Assembly: GCA_020052975.1 (NCBI GenBank)
Contig: JAGVOC010000377.1
Coordinates: forward strand, 1 to 6,886
DNA from: Desulfobacterales bacterium
GTDB taxonomy: Bacteria; Desulfobacterota; Desulfobacteria; Desulfobacterales; RPRI01
DNA: 6,886 nucleotides
Reading direction: 5' to 3'
Part shown: piece by piece, positions 1 to 6,795 of the stretch
Layout of the letters: each line of letters opens with the position of its first letter
How positions within the stretch are numbered: position 1 is the stretch's first letter
Notes under the pieces: generated by a model
Database searches by the model: none
What the model was told of the DNA's origin: nothing
Seen by the model: the letters and a program-made list of their open reading frames with translations, nothing else
Translations under genes and position numbers: made by a program

Positions 1-591
1 TGAATAGCCGTTTGCTGTAAATATAACCTTCGGCCTGATCTGGCCGAAGCGGTCTAAAACCCCCTTTATTCCAAAATCGGGTGAACAGGAAGACCATACT
101 CCTCCAATGCTTGTTGCAGCAAGCATGGCAATAATAGACTGCGGCATATTCGGCATGAAACCTACTACGCGGTCCCCTTTCAGAACGCCCGCCTCTCTCA
201 AAGAGGCCGAAAGCCGGGCCACTTCATCATAGAGCTCGGCATATGTCATGCGGGTTGCATCCTGGTCTTCACCCTTGAAAATCAGGGCGGTCTGCCCGTC
301 CCTATACCTTAAAAGATTTTCGGCAAAGTTGAGGCGCGCACCCTCAAACCATTTTGCGCCAGGCATTTTGCCGGGATCATCTATTACCCGATCATAAGGC
401 TTTGATGCGATTATGCCGGCAAAGTCCCACATGGAAGCCCAGAAATCGGGAATGTTTTCCACAGACCATTGATATAAATCACTATATTCCATAAAGGATT
501 TCCCGTGCTTCTGGTTTATAATATCCATGAATCGCTTCATGTTCGAATTTAATATCCGCTCTTTTGAAGGCTTCCATAACAGTTTTCCCAT
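1..591 (-). CDS. aacS: Acetoacetyl-CoA synthetase, N-terminal part (runs off left edge)
   Basis: This is the first 197 codons of a cytoplasmic AMP-forming acyl-CoA synthetase that would convert acetoacetate, ATP and CoA to acetoacetyl-CoA, feeding ketone-body or polyhydroxyalkanoate-type carbon into the CoA pool. Seen: the protein begins MGKLLWKPSKERI, has an aromatic-rich N-terminal domain (Y40, W42, W51, W55), the ACAS_N-type stretch KWFEGARLNFAENLL (80-94), and GGVWSSCSPDFG (163-174), which is typical of acetoacetyl-CoA rather than acetyl-CoA synthetases. Family members are about 650 residues, so roughly 70% of the gene, including the ATP/AMP-binding loop and catalytic lysine region, lies outside the window. 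The ATG at 591 is preceded by GAGGAG (598-603) with a 6-nt spacer, and an in-frame stop lies upstream before any better start. No frameshift is seen. The family call is confident; the exact substrate is inferred. Confidence 0.9.
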   Translation of the reverse strand, partial: MGKLLWKPSKERILNSNMKRFMDIINQKHGKSFMEYSDLYQWSVENIPDFWASMWDFAGIIASKPYDRVIDDPGKMPGAKWFEGARLNFAENLLRYRDGQTALIFKGEDQDATRMTYAELYDEVARLSASLREAGVLKGDRVVGFMPNMPQSIIAMLAATSIGGVWSSCSPDFGIKGVLDRFGQIRPKVIFTANGYS

Positions 592-640
592 GCCAAGCTC
601 CTCAGTCAATTGATTTAAAAAAATCGGTTTCCGGTTTATG

Positions 641-675
641 GTCAGGTGTCAGGTATTATGTGTTAGTTGCAAGTT
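641..675. repeat. Heptamer repeat tract 1 (GTCAGGT-type)
   Basis: Two exact tandem copies of GTCAGGT (641-647, 648-654) are followed in register by three decayed 7-mers: ATTATGT, GTTAGTT and GCAAGTT. The tract begins about 50 bp upstream of the acetoacetyl-CoA synthetase start, so it lies in that gene's leader or promoter region. Its function is unknown; it looks like a degenerate microsatellite. Confidence 0.55.
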
Positions 676-729
676 TTCCGCCTCAGGCCGACATCTTTGC
701 CCATTTTCTTTCATCCCTTCGTGATCCGA

Positions 730-785
730 CTTACGACTCACGCCTCACGTCTTACGCCTTACGACTCACGCCTTTCCACTTTATG
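730..785. repeat. Heptamer repeat tract 2 (CTYACGN)
   Basis: Six consecutive 7-mers fit CTYACGN without a gap: CTTACGA, CTCACGC, CTCACGT, CTTACGC, CTTACGA, CTCACGC (730-771). They vary only at positions 3 and 7. Two decayed units follow, CTTTCCA and CTTTATG (772-785). The flank at 723-729 (GATCCGA) may be another worn unit. The fixed length with variable letters at two positions differs from a normal slippage microsatellite. I recall similar tracts between genes in deltaproteobacterial genomes, but cannot check that here. Confidence 0.7.
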
Positions 786-817
786 CCTTTGCGCCTCTGT
801 GCCTTTGACCCTTTCCC
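786..817. repeat. Octamer repeat tract (CCTYTGNN)
   Basis: The heptamer tract changes directly into four 8-mers: CCTTTGCG, CCTCTGTG, CCTTTGAC and CCTTTCCC. The shared core is CCTYT with a variable tail. It is contiguous with the CTYACGN tract, so both may have arisen by one process. No gene is supported here: an open frame across 564-833 (plus) is made largely of these repeats and antisense synthetase sequence. Confidence 0.5.
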
Positions 818-929
818 CGTTTCTCTCTTGTAATGGCTGATTCGGATGTCTTGAGGTTTTAATACCATACCAGATGATGGACATCAAATTTATTTGTAAA
901 GCCATCAGTCATGCTGTTTTTATGTTCAT

Positions 930-1070
930 AAATGCGCTTTATATGGCAGAGGGCCATGGTGGAATGCCGGTGCATCCCATATGAATTTAGCAATTTCGAT
1001 TAAGTGGTTAGCTCAACAGGGGCTCGTGAGACTTCTTGATGAGCAGCGACGATTACATAATCTTACATGA
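930..1070 (+). pseudogene. Group II intron reverse transcriptase/maturase, C-terminal remnant
   Basis: Frame 3 on the plus strand reads KCALYGRGPWWNAGASHMN, then IKWLAQQGLVRLLDEQ, and ends RRLHNLT at the TGA stop 1068-1070. The GRGPWWNAGASHMN block and the following leucine-rich GLV-LLDEQRRL tail match what I know of the extreme C-terminus of a subgroup of bacterial group II intron-encoded proteins. Only about 46 codons remain of a protein normally over 400 residues. The same frame is closed by TAA at 897-899, and no catalytic YADD region or maturase X domain is present. The stop lies immediately before domain V, as in many intact introns. It cannot be functional as a reverse transcriptase. 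Confidence 0.8.
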
Positions 1071-1102
1071 ACCGCCGTATGCCGAACGGCACGTGCGGTG
1101 GT
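1071..1102 (+). ncRNA. Group II intron domain V
   Basis: The 32 nt fold into a canonical domain V hairpin. A1071-A1079 pairs with U1094-U1102, including a G1074-U1099 wobble. A two-nucleotide bulge follows (C1092, G1093). U1080-C1083 pairs with G1088-A1091 and is capped by a GAAC tetraloop (1084-1087). The catalytic triad is C1073-G1074-C1075, the CGC variant of the more common AGC. No pairing is broken, so this RNA piece has not visibly decayed. Confidence 0.88.
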
Positions 1103-1140
1103 GTGAGAGGCTGGGGCCGTGAGGCCCCCGCCTACTCGAT
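1103..1140 (+). ncRNA. Group II intron domain VI with bulged branch-point A and 3' end
   Basis: GAG (1105-1107) pairs with CUC (1135-1137) and AGGC (1108-1111) pairs with GCCU (1130-1133), leaving A1134 bulged as the expected branch-point adenosine. Above a U1112/C1129 mismatch, GGGGCC (1113-1118) pairs with GGCCCC (1123-1128) around a GUGA loop. The intron would end ...CUCGAU at 1140, seven nucleotides counting from the branch A, which is the usual distance with the usual AY end. Confidence 0.85.
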
Positions 1141-1314
1141 TACAGTTATGATAATTACGGATTGAAGTATTGTACGAATGAGTTAAATAAGAAAAACAAC
1201 ATTTCAGGAAGGATGCGTTAAGGTTCTTTAAGGCAAAATCAGTCCACATTATCAATCCATTATCATTATAAATAAATATCTAATAATAACATATATATAA
1301 TGTATGCTGCATAA

Positions 1315-1338
1315 GTTTAACTCCCGCCATCTCTACCA
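1315..1338 (+). other. Possible att-like fragment resembling a tRNA/tmRNA 3' end
   Basis: GTTTAACTCCCGCC followed by ATCTCTACCA resembles the T-arm, acceptor and CCA end of a tRNA or tmRNA (compare the usual GGTTCAACTCCCGCC...CCA). The 5' half of the T stem, and any anticodon or D arm, are missing because the sequence upstream is AT-rich. It could be the duplicated 3' end left by a tyrosine-recombinase integration. No integrase gene is in the window and the match is imperfect, so it may be chance. Confidence 0.25.
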
Positions 1339-1387
1339 TAATTTTTCAATAATTACAGATTGTTATTATTTATTATACTCTTAAAAT

Positions 1388-1405
1388 GGTATCCCATCGG
1401 TATCC
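1388..1405 (+). repeat. Direct repeat GGTATCC, 11-bp period
   Basis: GGTATCC occurs at 1388-1394 and again at 1399-1405, one helical turn apart, about 50 bp to the right of the att-like fragment. Such spacing is common for paired protein-binding sites, including recombinase arm sites, but two copies of a 7-mer are weak evidence. Confidence 0.3.
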
Positions 1406-1582
1406 TCTTCTCGCTTTTTGATACAAGTCTTATGATTTTTTATTTGGCAGCTCATCCCTTTTGTGGTTCATCCGGTTCATATGTACTTTTGAGTTGATAA
1501 TCTGTTGAATTGAGCCTTGACTGACTCCAGATCCTTATTGCCTTAATAAATAGTAATGTTTACGGATAGAAAGCATTGAAGA

Positions 1583-1604
1583 TCCCCACTGCAAGCAGCG
1601 GGGA
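1583..1604 (-). terminator. GC-rich hairpin downstream of the flavin oxidoreductase gene
   Basis: CCCC (1584-1587) pairs with GGGG (1600-1603), extended by a T1583-A1604 pair. After an A/C mismatch, CTG (1589-1591) pairs with CAG (1596-1598) around CAAG. It lies about 40 bp past the TGA of the minus-strand gene at 1646 and could stop its transcript. There is no long U-run after it on the minus strand, so intrinsic termination would be weak. The sequence also looks like a dispersed palindromic repeat I recall from deltaproteobacterial genomes. Confidence 0.4.
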
Positions 1605-1609
1605 ATGCG

Positions 1610-1635
1610 CTCGCTGTTTCGGTTCAATCGGCGAG
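1610..1635 (-). terminator. Second hairpin immediately after the oxidoreductase stop
   Basis: CTCGCTG (1610-1616) pairs with CGGCGAG (1629-1635) over a 12-nt loop, with one T-G wobble. It starts 10 bp beyond the stop codon of the oxidoreductase gene. With the hairpin at 1583-1604 it forms a pair of 3' structures that may stabilise or end the mRNA. No T-run follows. Confidence 0.3.
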
Positions 1636-1645
1636 GTCTCTTATG

Positions 1646-2752
1646 TCATGAAGCTTTTTCTTTTTTCTCCGTGACGCAGTAGATTCCTTCTCCGGCCATG
1701 GCAGGGCCGAAGCACTGATTGTCCGACAGGCAGGCGGATTTGGCAAAGTCCCCGGACTTCCATCGGTTTATCAGGCCGGGCTCCCTGATCAGGGGGCGGC
1801 ACATGGAAATGTAATCGGCGGTCCCTTCGGCAATTATGCGCCCGGCCATATTATAAGAGCGGTTTCCGCCAACCAGAATCAGAGGAACGGCGACCTTCTC
1901 CCTGAAGGATTTGGCTTCCTGCCGGAAATAGGCCTCCTTCTCCTCGGAATGAATCCCCATCCGGCTTGGGCTCAGCTTGCCGCCGGTAAGGACCCCACCG
2001 CTCAGCTCGATGGCGTCGATCCCGCCTTCTTCCAGCATCTTCCCAACCTGTATTGAATCTTCAAGGCTGAGGCCATTTTCGACAAAATCACGGCTGTTAA
2101 TCTTAACCAGCACCGGGTAGTCCTGTCCGACACTGCTCCGAACAGCCCGGAGTGTTTCCATGAGAGCTCTGGCACGGTTTTCTACGCTCCCGCCGTATTT
2201 GTCGGTGCGTCGGTTAAATGCGGGCGAGAGAAACTGGCTCATAAGATATCCATGCGCCGAATGGATCTGAACTCCGTCGAAGCCGGCGCTTTTGGCCCTT
2301 TTCGCTGCATCGGCGAAGGCTTGTACGATCTCACCAATCTCCTGTACGGTCAGCTCCTTACGGGGAGATTTGGCCATTCCTTCCACGTCGGAAACAGCGA
2401 GAGGTGGATGTCCGGACAGTTTGGCATTGGCAAAAAAGCCGGCGTGGGCAAGCTGCATGACAATTTTACCGTTGTTTTTATGGACTGCATCTGCCATGTC
2501 AGTGAGGCCGGGGATGAGGTCGTCGCTGTAAACCCCGAGCTGCCAGGGACCTGCCTGTCCGGCCCGGTGGATGTAAGTATGACTCGAGATTATCATTCCG
2601 ATGCCGCCTTTGGCGAGGTTGATCATGCAATCGATCAGTTTTGGAGTTGCACTTCCGTCTTCTCCTGCCATCCCTTCCCATGTTGCCGACCGGACGAACC
2701 GGTTGTCCAGTACCATTCCATTGATTTGTGTTTCTTCAAAAAGCTTCCCCAT
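1646..2752 (-). CDS. NADH:flavin oxidoreductase, Old Yellow Enzyme family
   Basis: This is a cytoplasmic FMN-dependent oxidoreductase of single TIM-barrel type (368 residues from the chosen start), likely reducing activated C=C bonds or nitro groups with NAD(P)H; its substrate is unknown. Seen (numbered from the ATG at 2752): KLFEETQINGMVLDNRFVRSA at the start, FMN-contacting QLAHAG (100-105), the substrate-binding pair H164 and H167 with Y169 in HSAHGY, KYGG (185-188) and ENR (191-193), VGGNRS (294-299) and SMCRPLIREP (316-325) at the FMN phosphate end. Three C-terminal cysteines (341, 347, 359) recall the CxxC region of larger relatives, but no iron-sulfur domain follows. The frame could start at 2875, giving 409 residues and an ATGA overlap with the upstream regulator gene. 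I prefer 2752 because of GGAGG with 5-nt spacing, family-typical length, and a hydrophilic extension with rare codons (TTA, ATA, AGA, AGG). Probably co-transcribed with the regulator. Confidence 0.88.
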   Translation of the reverse strand: MGKLFEETQINGMVLDNRFVRSATWEGMAGEDGSATPKLIDCMINLAKGGIGMIISSHTYIHRAGQAGPWQLGVYSDDLIPGLTDMADAVHKNNGKIVMQLAHAGFFANAKLSGHPPLAVSDVEGMAKSPRKELTVQEIGEIVQAFADAAKRAKSAGFDGVQIHSAHGYLMSQFLSPAFNRRTDKYGGSVENRARALMETLRAVRSSVGQDYPVLVKINSRDFVENGLSLEDSIQVGKMLEEGGIDAIELSGGVLTGGKLSPSRMGIHSEEKEAYFRQEAKSFREKVAVPLILVGGNRSYNMAGRIIAEGTADYISMCRPLIREPGLINRWKSGDFAKSACLSDNQCFGPAMAGEGIYCVTEKKEKAS

Positions 2753-2757
2753 TTTAT

Positions 2758-2762
2758 CCTCC
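2758..2762 (-). promoter_or_regulatory. Ribosome binding site deciding the oxidoreductase start
   Basis: On the minus strand GGAGG lies 5 nt before ATG 2752. The alternative ATG at 2875 has no Shine-Dalgarno sequence at usable distance (an AGGG lies about 19 nt away) and would need translational coupling through its overlap with the TGA of the preceding gene. Confidence 0.65.
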
Positions 2763-2871
2763 ATATTTGAGCCTGACACAGTTTTTCCATCTTTTCCGGT
2801 AGCGCTTGAGTTTTCTGACGTCCTGCGTTTAAGGACTTCTCTATTGTCTATTAAAGTGCGTTCACCTTTGT

Positions 2872-4923
<2,052 letters not shown>

Positions 4924-5060
4924 ATAATTATTTCCTTTTTATACACCTGTATCGTGTAAAATATCAGAAATGGGGCTCCGGTTTATTCTTTAATGCCATT
5001 GATCAATGACCCTGTTTACCGGCAGCCTCTATTCAAAATGCAATCTCATGCAAATGCGCA

Positions 5061-5076
5061 CCACCAATGTTGGTGG
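5061..5076. promoter_or_regulatory. Inverted repeat CCACCAA-TG-TTGGTGG
   Basis: Perfect 7-bp arms flank a 2-bp centre, the geometry of a dimeric repressor or activator site. Outer GCGCA (5056-5060) and TGTGC (5083-5087) could extend it as an imperfect hairpin. It lies about 140 bp upstream of the regulator gene and 330 bp upstream of the lipoprotein gene. As RNA the 2-nt loop would be strained, so a DNA operator is the better reading. The binding protein is unknown. Confidence 0.45.
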
Positions 5077-5311
5077 AAGTTATGTGCAGAACGCTGAACT
5101 TAGGGCGTATGTTTATTTGCGGGGGCTTTCTTCAGATTTAGAAAAGATGGCCGCATATTTTCTTTAATAATACATAAATTTTCTATAAATTCAAGTATAC
5201 AAAAGATGTTCCATAATATATCAAGCCACTCTACGATGGCATCTGAAAATACGGCAAAATCCTTGCAAGCAACTTTCATTTGTTGTAGGAATTATCCGGC
5301 TTCTAATTAAC

Positions 5312-5329
5312 ATGATGCCGGCGCATCAT
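5312..5329. promoter_or_regulatory. Inverted repeat ATGATGC-CGGC-GCATCAT
   Basis: Perfect 7-bp arms flank a 4-bp spacer, centred about 88 bp upstream of the lipoprotein ATG. The position suits an operator overlapping that gene's promoter or a hairpin in its leader. No T-run follows, so it is not an intrinsic terminator. Confidence 0.45.
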
Positions 5330-5396
5330 CAAAGATGTAACAATAATCGGCCTGACTCCCGCAATTTCTGAAAGAGTTTGTGGCAGACAGTGTCCC

Positions 5397-5401
5397 GGAG
5401 G
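5397..5401 (+). promoter_or_regulatory. Ribosome binding site deciding the lipoprotein start
   Basis: GGAGG lies 7 nt before ATG 5409. An in-frame TTG at 5403 would sit only 1 nt from it, which is too close to be used, so the protein starts MNSFYF. Confidence 0.75.
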
Positions 5402-5408
5402 CTTGCTT

Positions 5409-6746
5409 ATGAACAGCTTTTATTTTAAACACATCGTATATACCCTTTCGGTGCTCGCCCTTTTTGTACTGACCTCATGTGCCAGTATCCGTTTGAAAAC
5501 GATCCCTCCGCCTTCACCAACAGCTAAACTAAGGGTTTATGTCCAGCCATTCACTGTGCAGGGCAACTGGGGTACCCCGCACGAAGAGTTTGTGGATAAG
5601 ACAATCGGCCGCGTTGAAGAGTTCCTCGATCAGACCGGTATTTATGAAGTAGTGACAAAGAGTGATGTCCGGGCTGTCCTGGGTGACCAGAGCCCTGATA
5701 GGTGGCAAATGGAGCGTAACGGATGGGCTTTTGCCCGTGATATCGGGAGAGCACTCCACGCGGATTATGTTATGATAATTGAACGGGGCAAGGAACGGGG
5801 CAGACTGGGAGGGGCCGAAGTTCTCTTCACCAACATAATAATAAATACCGAAACGGGAAAGATATTTGAAGCATGGTCCATGGCAGACCGGGTTGATCGA
5901 TCGGACCATGACAAGATGATGATGGCCGTAAAGGCAGCATACCGCGATATATTCTCCAGCGCGAAGCAGGATATGCTCGAAACGGCAATCAAAAAATGCG
6001 AGAGCCGCGTTTTGCAGGATAAAAACATTGCTGCAATTCAGCCGCCTGCTGATGTTCCTGCCAAAGCGGAGCCAAAGCCGCAGGCAACCGCTCCTGAGGC
6101 GAAGAAGCCTGAACCCGACAAGCATCTCATCGTAAAGCAGGACGTGCATGCGCCTGAACCAGGTAAAACCCAAATCGCTACCAGGCAAAACAAAATAGTT
6201 GCCGCGACTCAGCCGCCTGCCGATGTTCCTGTCAAGTCTGAGCCGAAGCCGCAGGTTTCTGCTCCTGAACCGCCTGAAAAAGGAAAATTAAAAGTCGCGG
6301 ATAAAACCCCTGTAATGCCGGGAGAAGCCGTATTTTCAGGCGAAGTCAGGCTTGTTATATACGACTTAGAGGCCCCTGAAAATTTTAAGACGGTTGCACT
6401 TATTTTAACCGAGGTCCTCAGGGAAGAACTCTTCCGGCTCAAGCGTTTTACCCTGGTAAACCGCGAAACTCTTCAGCAGATACTGAGTGAAATGGCATTG
6501 CAGCAGACCGGCCTTATTGACGAAAAACAGGCTGTTAAGGCGGGGAAAGGACTGGCTGCTAACCAGGTCGTGACCGGAAAGCTTGGAATGCTGGGTAAGA
6601 CTTACATTTTACAGGCAAAACGGATCGATGTGGAGACATTCGCTACTCTGGGTATTGCCTCAACCAAGTTCGTCCAGGGGCAGGAAGAAGATGTTCTGTC
6701 CAGGCTGCCTGATCTTGCAAAGAGCCTCGCAGGATTACAGCAATAG
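5409..6746 (+). CDS. Lipoprotein with two CsgG/TolB-N-like domains
   Basis: The 445-residue protein has a lipoprotein signal peptide: charged start, hydrophobic YTLSVLALFV and lipobox LTSC with C24 as the lipidated cysteine, so it should be anchored in the outer or inner membrane facing the periplasm. Residues about 40-198 (KLRVYVQPFTV ... IYEVVTKSDV ... HADYVMII) and about 312-443 (LVIYDLEAP ... LREELFRLKRFTLVNRETL ... GLAANQVVTGKLGMLGKTYIL) each show the order strand, helix, 'ADY/NQV' strand seen in CsgG, LpoB, FlgO and TolB N-terminal-like domains; this is recognised by pattern, not by search. Between them is a Pro/Ala/Lys-rich linker (about 205-305) with a duplicated 28-residue segment. 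Such proteins act in secretion pores, envelope assembly or as unassigned lipoproteins, so a precise role is not claimed. It is monocistronic as far as visible and divergent from the diguanylate cyclase. Confidence 0.82.
   Translation: MNSFYFKHIVYTLSVLALFVLTSCASIRLKTIPPPSPTAKLRVYVQPFTVQGNWGTPHEEFVDKTIGRVEEFLDQTGIYEVVTKSDVRAVLGDQSPDRWQMERNGWAFARDIGRALHADYVMIIERGKERGRLGGAEVLFTNIIINTETGKIFEAWSMADRVDRSDHDKMMMAVKAAYRDIFSSAKQDMLETAIKKCESRVLQDKNIAAIQPPADVPAKAEPKPQATAPEAKKPEPDKHLIVKQDVHAPEPGKTQIATRQNKIVAATQPPADVPVKSEPKPQVSAPEPPEKGKLKVADKTPVMPGEAVFSGEVRLVIYDLEAPENFKTVALILTEVLREELFRLKRFTLVNRETLQQILSEMALQQTGLIDEKQAVKAGKGLAANQVVTGKLGMLGKTYILQAKRIDVETFATLGIASTKFVQGQEEDVLSRLPDLAKSLAGLQQ
6015..6269 (+). repeat. 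Internal duplication in the lipoprotein linker (171-bp period)
   Basis: Residues 203-230 (6015-6098) and 260-287 (6186-6269) are copies of one segment. In the 23-residue core, 18 residues are identical, including QPPADVP, EPKPQ and APE. Both copies are in frame and 57 residues apart. The linker probably grew by in-frame duplication and is likely disordered, spanning between the two folded halves. Confidence 0.8.
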
Positions 6747-6795
6747 AGAGACAATAAATTCAACTTAACAAGTGAACAATTGTTGACGGCAAAGT

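Larger units (their letters stand above)
930..1140 (+). mobile_element. 5'-truncated group II intron remnant (RT C-terminus + domains V-VI)
   Basis: The fragment joins the C-terminal tail of an intron-encoded reverse transcriptase/maturase (about 930-1070) to an intact-looking domain V (1071-1102) and domain VI (1103-1140), in the order and orientation of a bacterial group II intron. Domains I-III, the 5' splice site (GUGYG) and nearly all of the reverse transcriptase are missing; the sequence upstream is the repeat tract and the synthetase. The left boundary is approximate. The predicted 3' splice junction is between T1140 and T1141. It cannot be a self-sufficient mobile element. Loss of the 5' side fits incomplete target-primed reverse transcription, or later deletion. 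Confidence 0.85.
1141..1582. other. AT-rich gene-free region
   Basis: No open frame with plausible coding character or ribosome binding site is seen on either strand. The stretch is clearly more AT-rich than the flanking genes, especially at 1255-1320 and 1340-1390. It begins with the 3' flank (exon side) of the intron remnant. The only motifs noted are the tRNA/tmRNA-like 3' end at 1315-1338 and two GGTATCC copies at 1388-1405. Confidence 0.6.
4924..5408. other. Divergent intergenic region between regulator and lipoprotein genes
   Basis: This 485-bp gap must hold the promoters of both divergent genes. I see no convincing gene in it. It is AT-rich in 5155-5220 and carries two clear inverted repeats (5061-5076 and 5312-5329). 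No promoter matches the sigma-70 consensus well enough to be called: a TTGCAA/TAGGAA pair with 17-bp spacing (5263-5291) toward the lipoprotein gene is only a poor match. Confidence 0.6.

Noticed and set aside
28..49. 8-bp inverted repeat CTTCGGCC-TGATCT-GGCCGAAG
   Set aside because: It lies inside the synthetase coding region (encoding part of RFGQIRPK), with no T-run and no gene boundary. Codon content is enough to explain it.
564..833. 89-codon open frame on the plus strand
   Set aside because: It starts antisense to the synthetase, has no ribosome binding site and is largely encoded by the heptamer/octamer repeats (SRLTSYALRLT-type translation).
1013..1255. 80-codon open frame on the minus strand
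   Set aside because: It runs antisense through intron domains V and VI, whose RNA pairing explains the sequence. Composition is not protein-like.
2252..2770. 172-codon plus-strand frame within the oxidoreductase gene
   Set aside because: Antisense shadow of a strongly recognised enzyme; no family features or start signals.
5263..5291. TTGCAA / TAGGAA pair with 17-bp spacing as a promoter for the lipoprotein gene
   Set aside because: The -10 match is poor and similar pairs arise by chance in AT-rich DNA.
5403..5408. TTG start for the lipoprotein gene
   Set aside because: Only 1 nt from GGAGG; the ATG at 5409 has proper 7-nt spacing.
5529..6188. 219-codon minus-strand frame within the lipoprotein gene
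   Set aside because: Antisense shadow; no recognisable domain or binding site, and the plus-strand frame has signal peptide, binding site and repeats.
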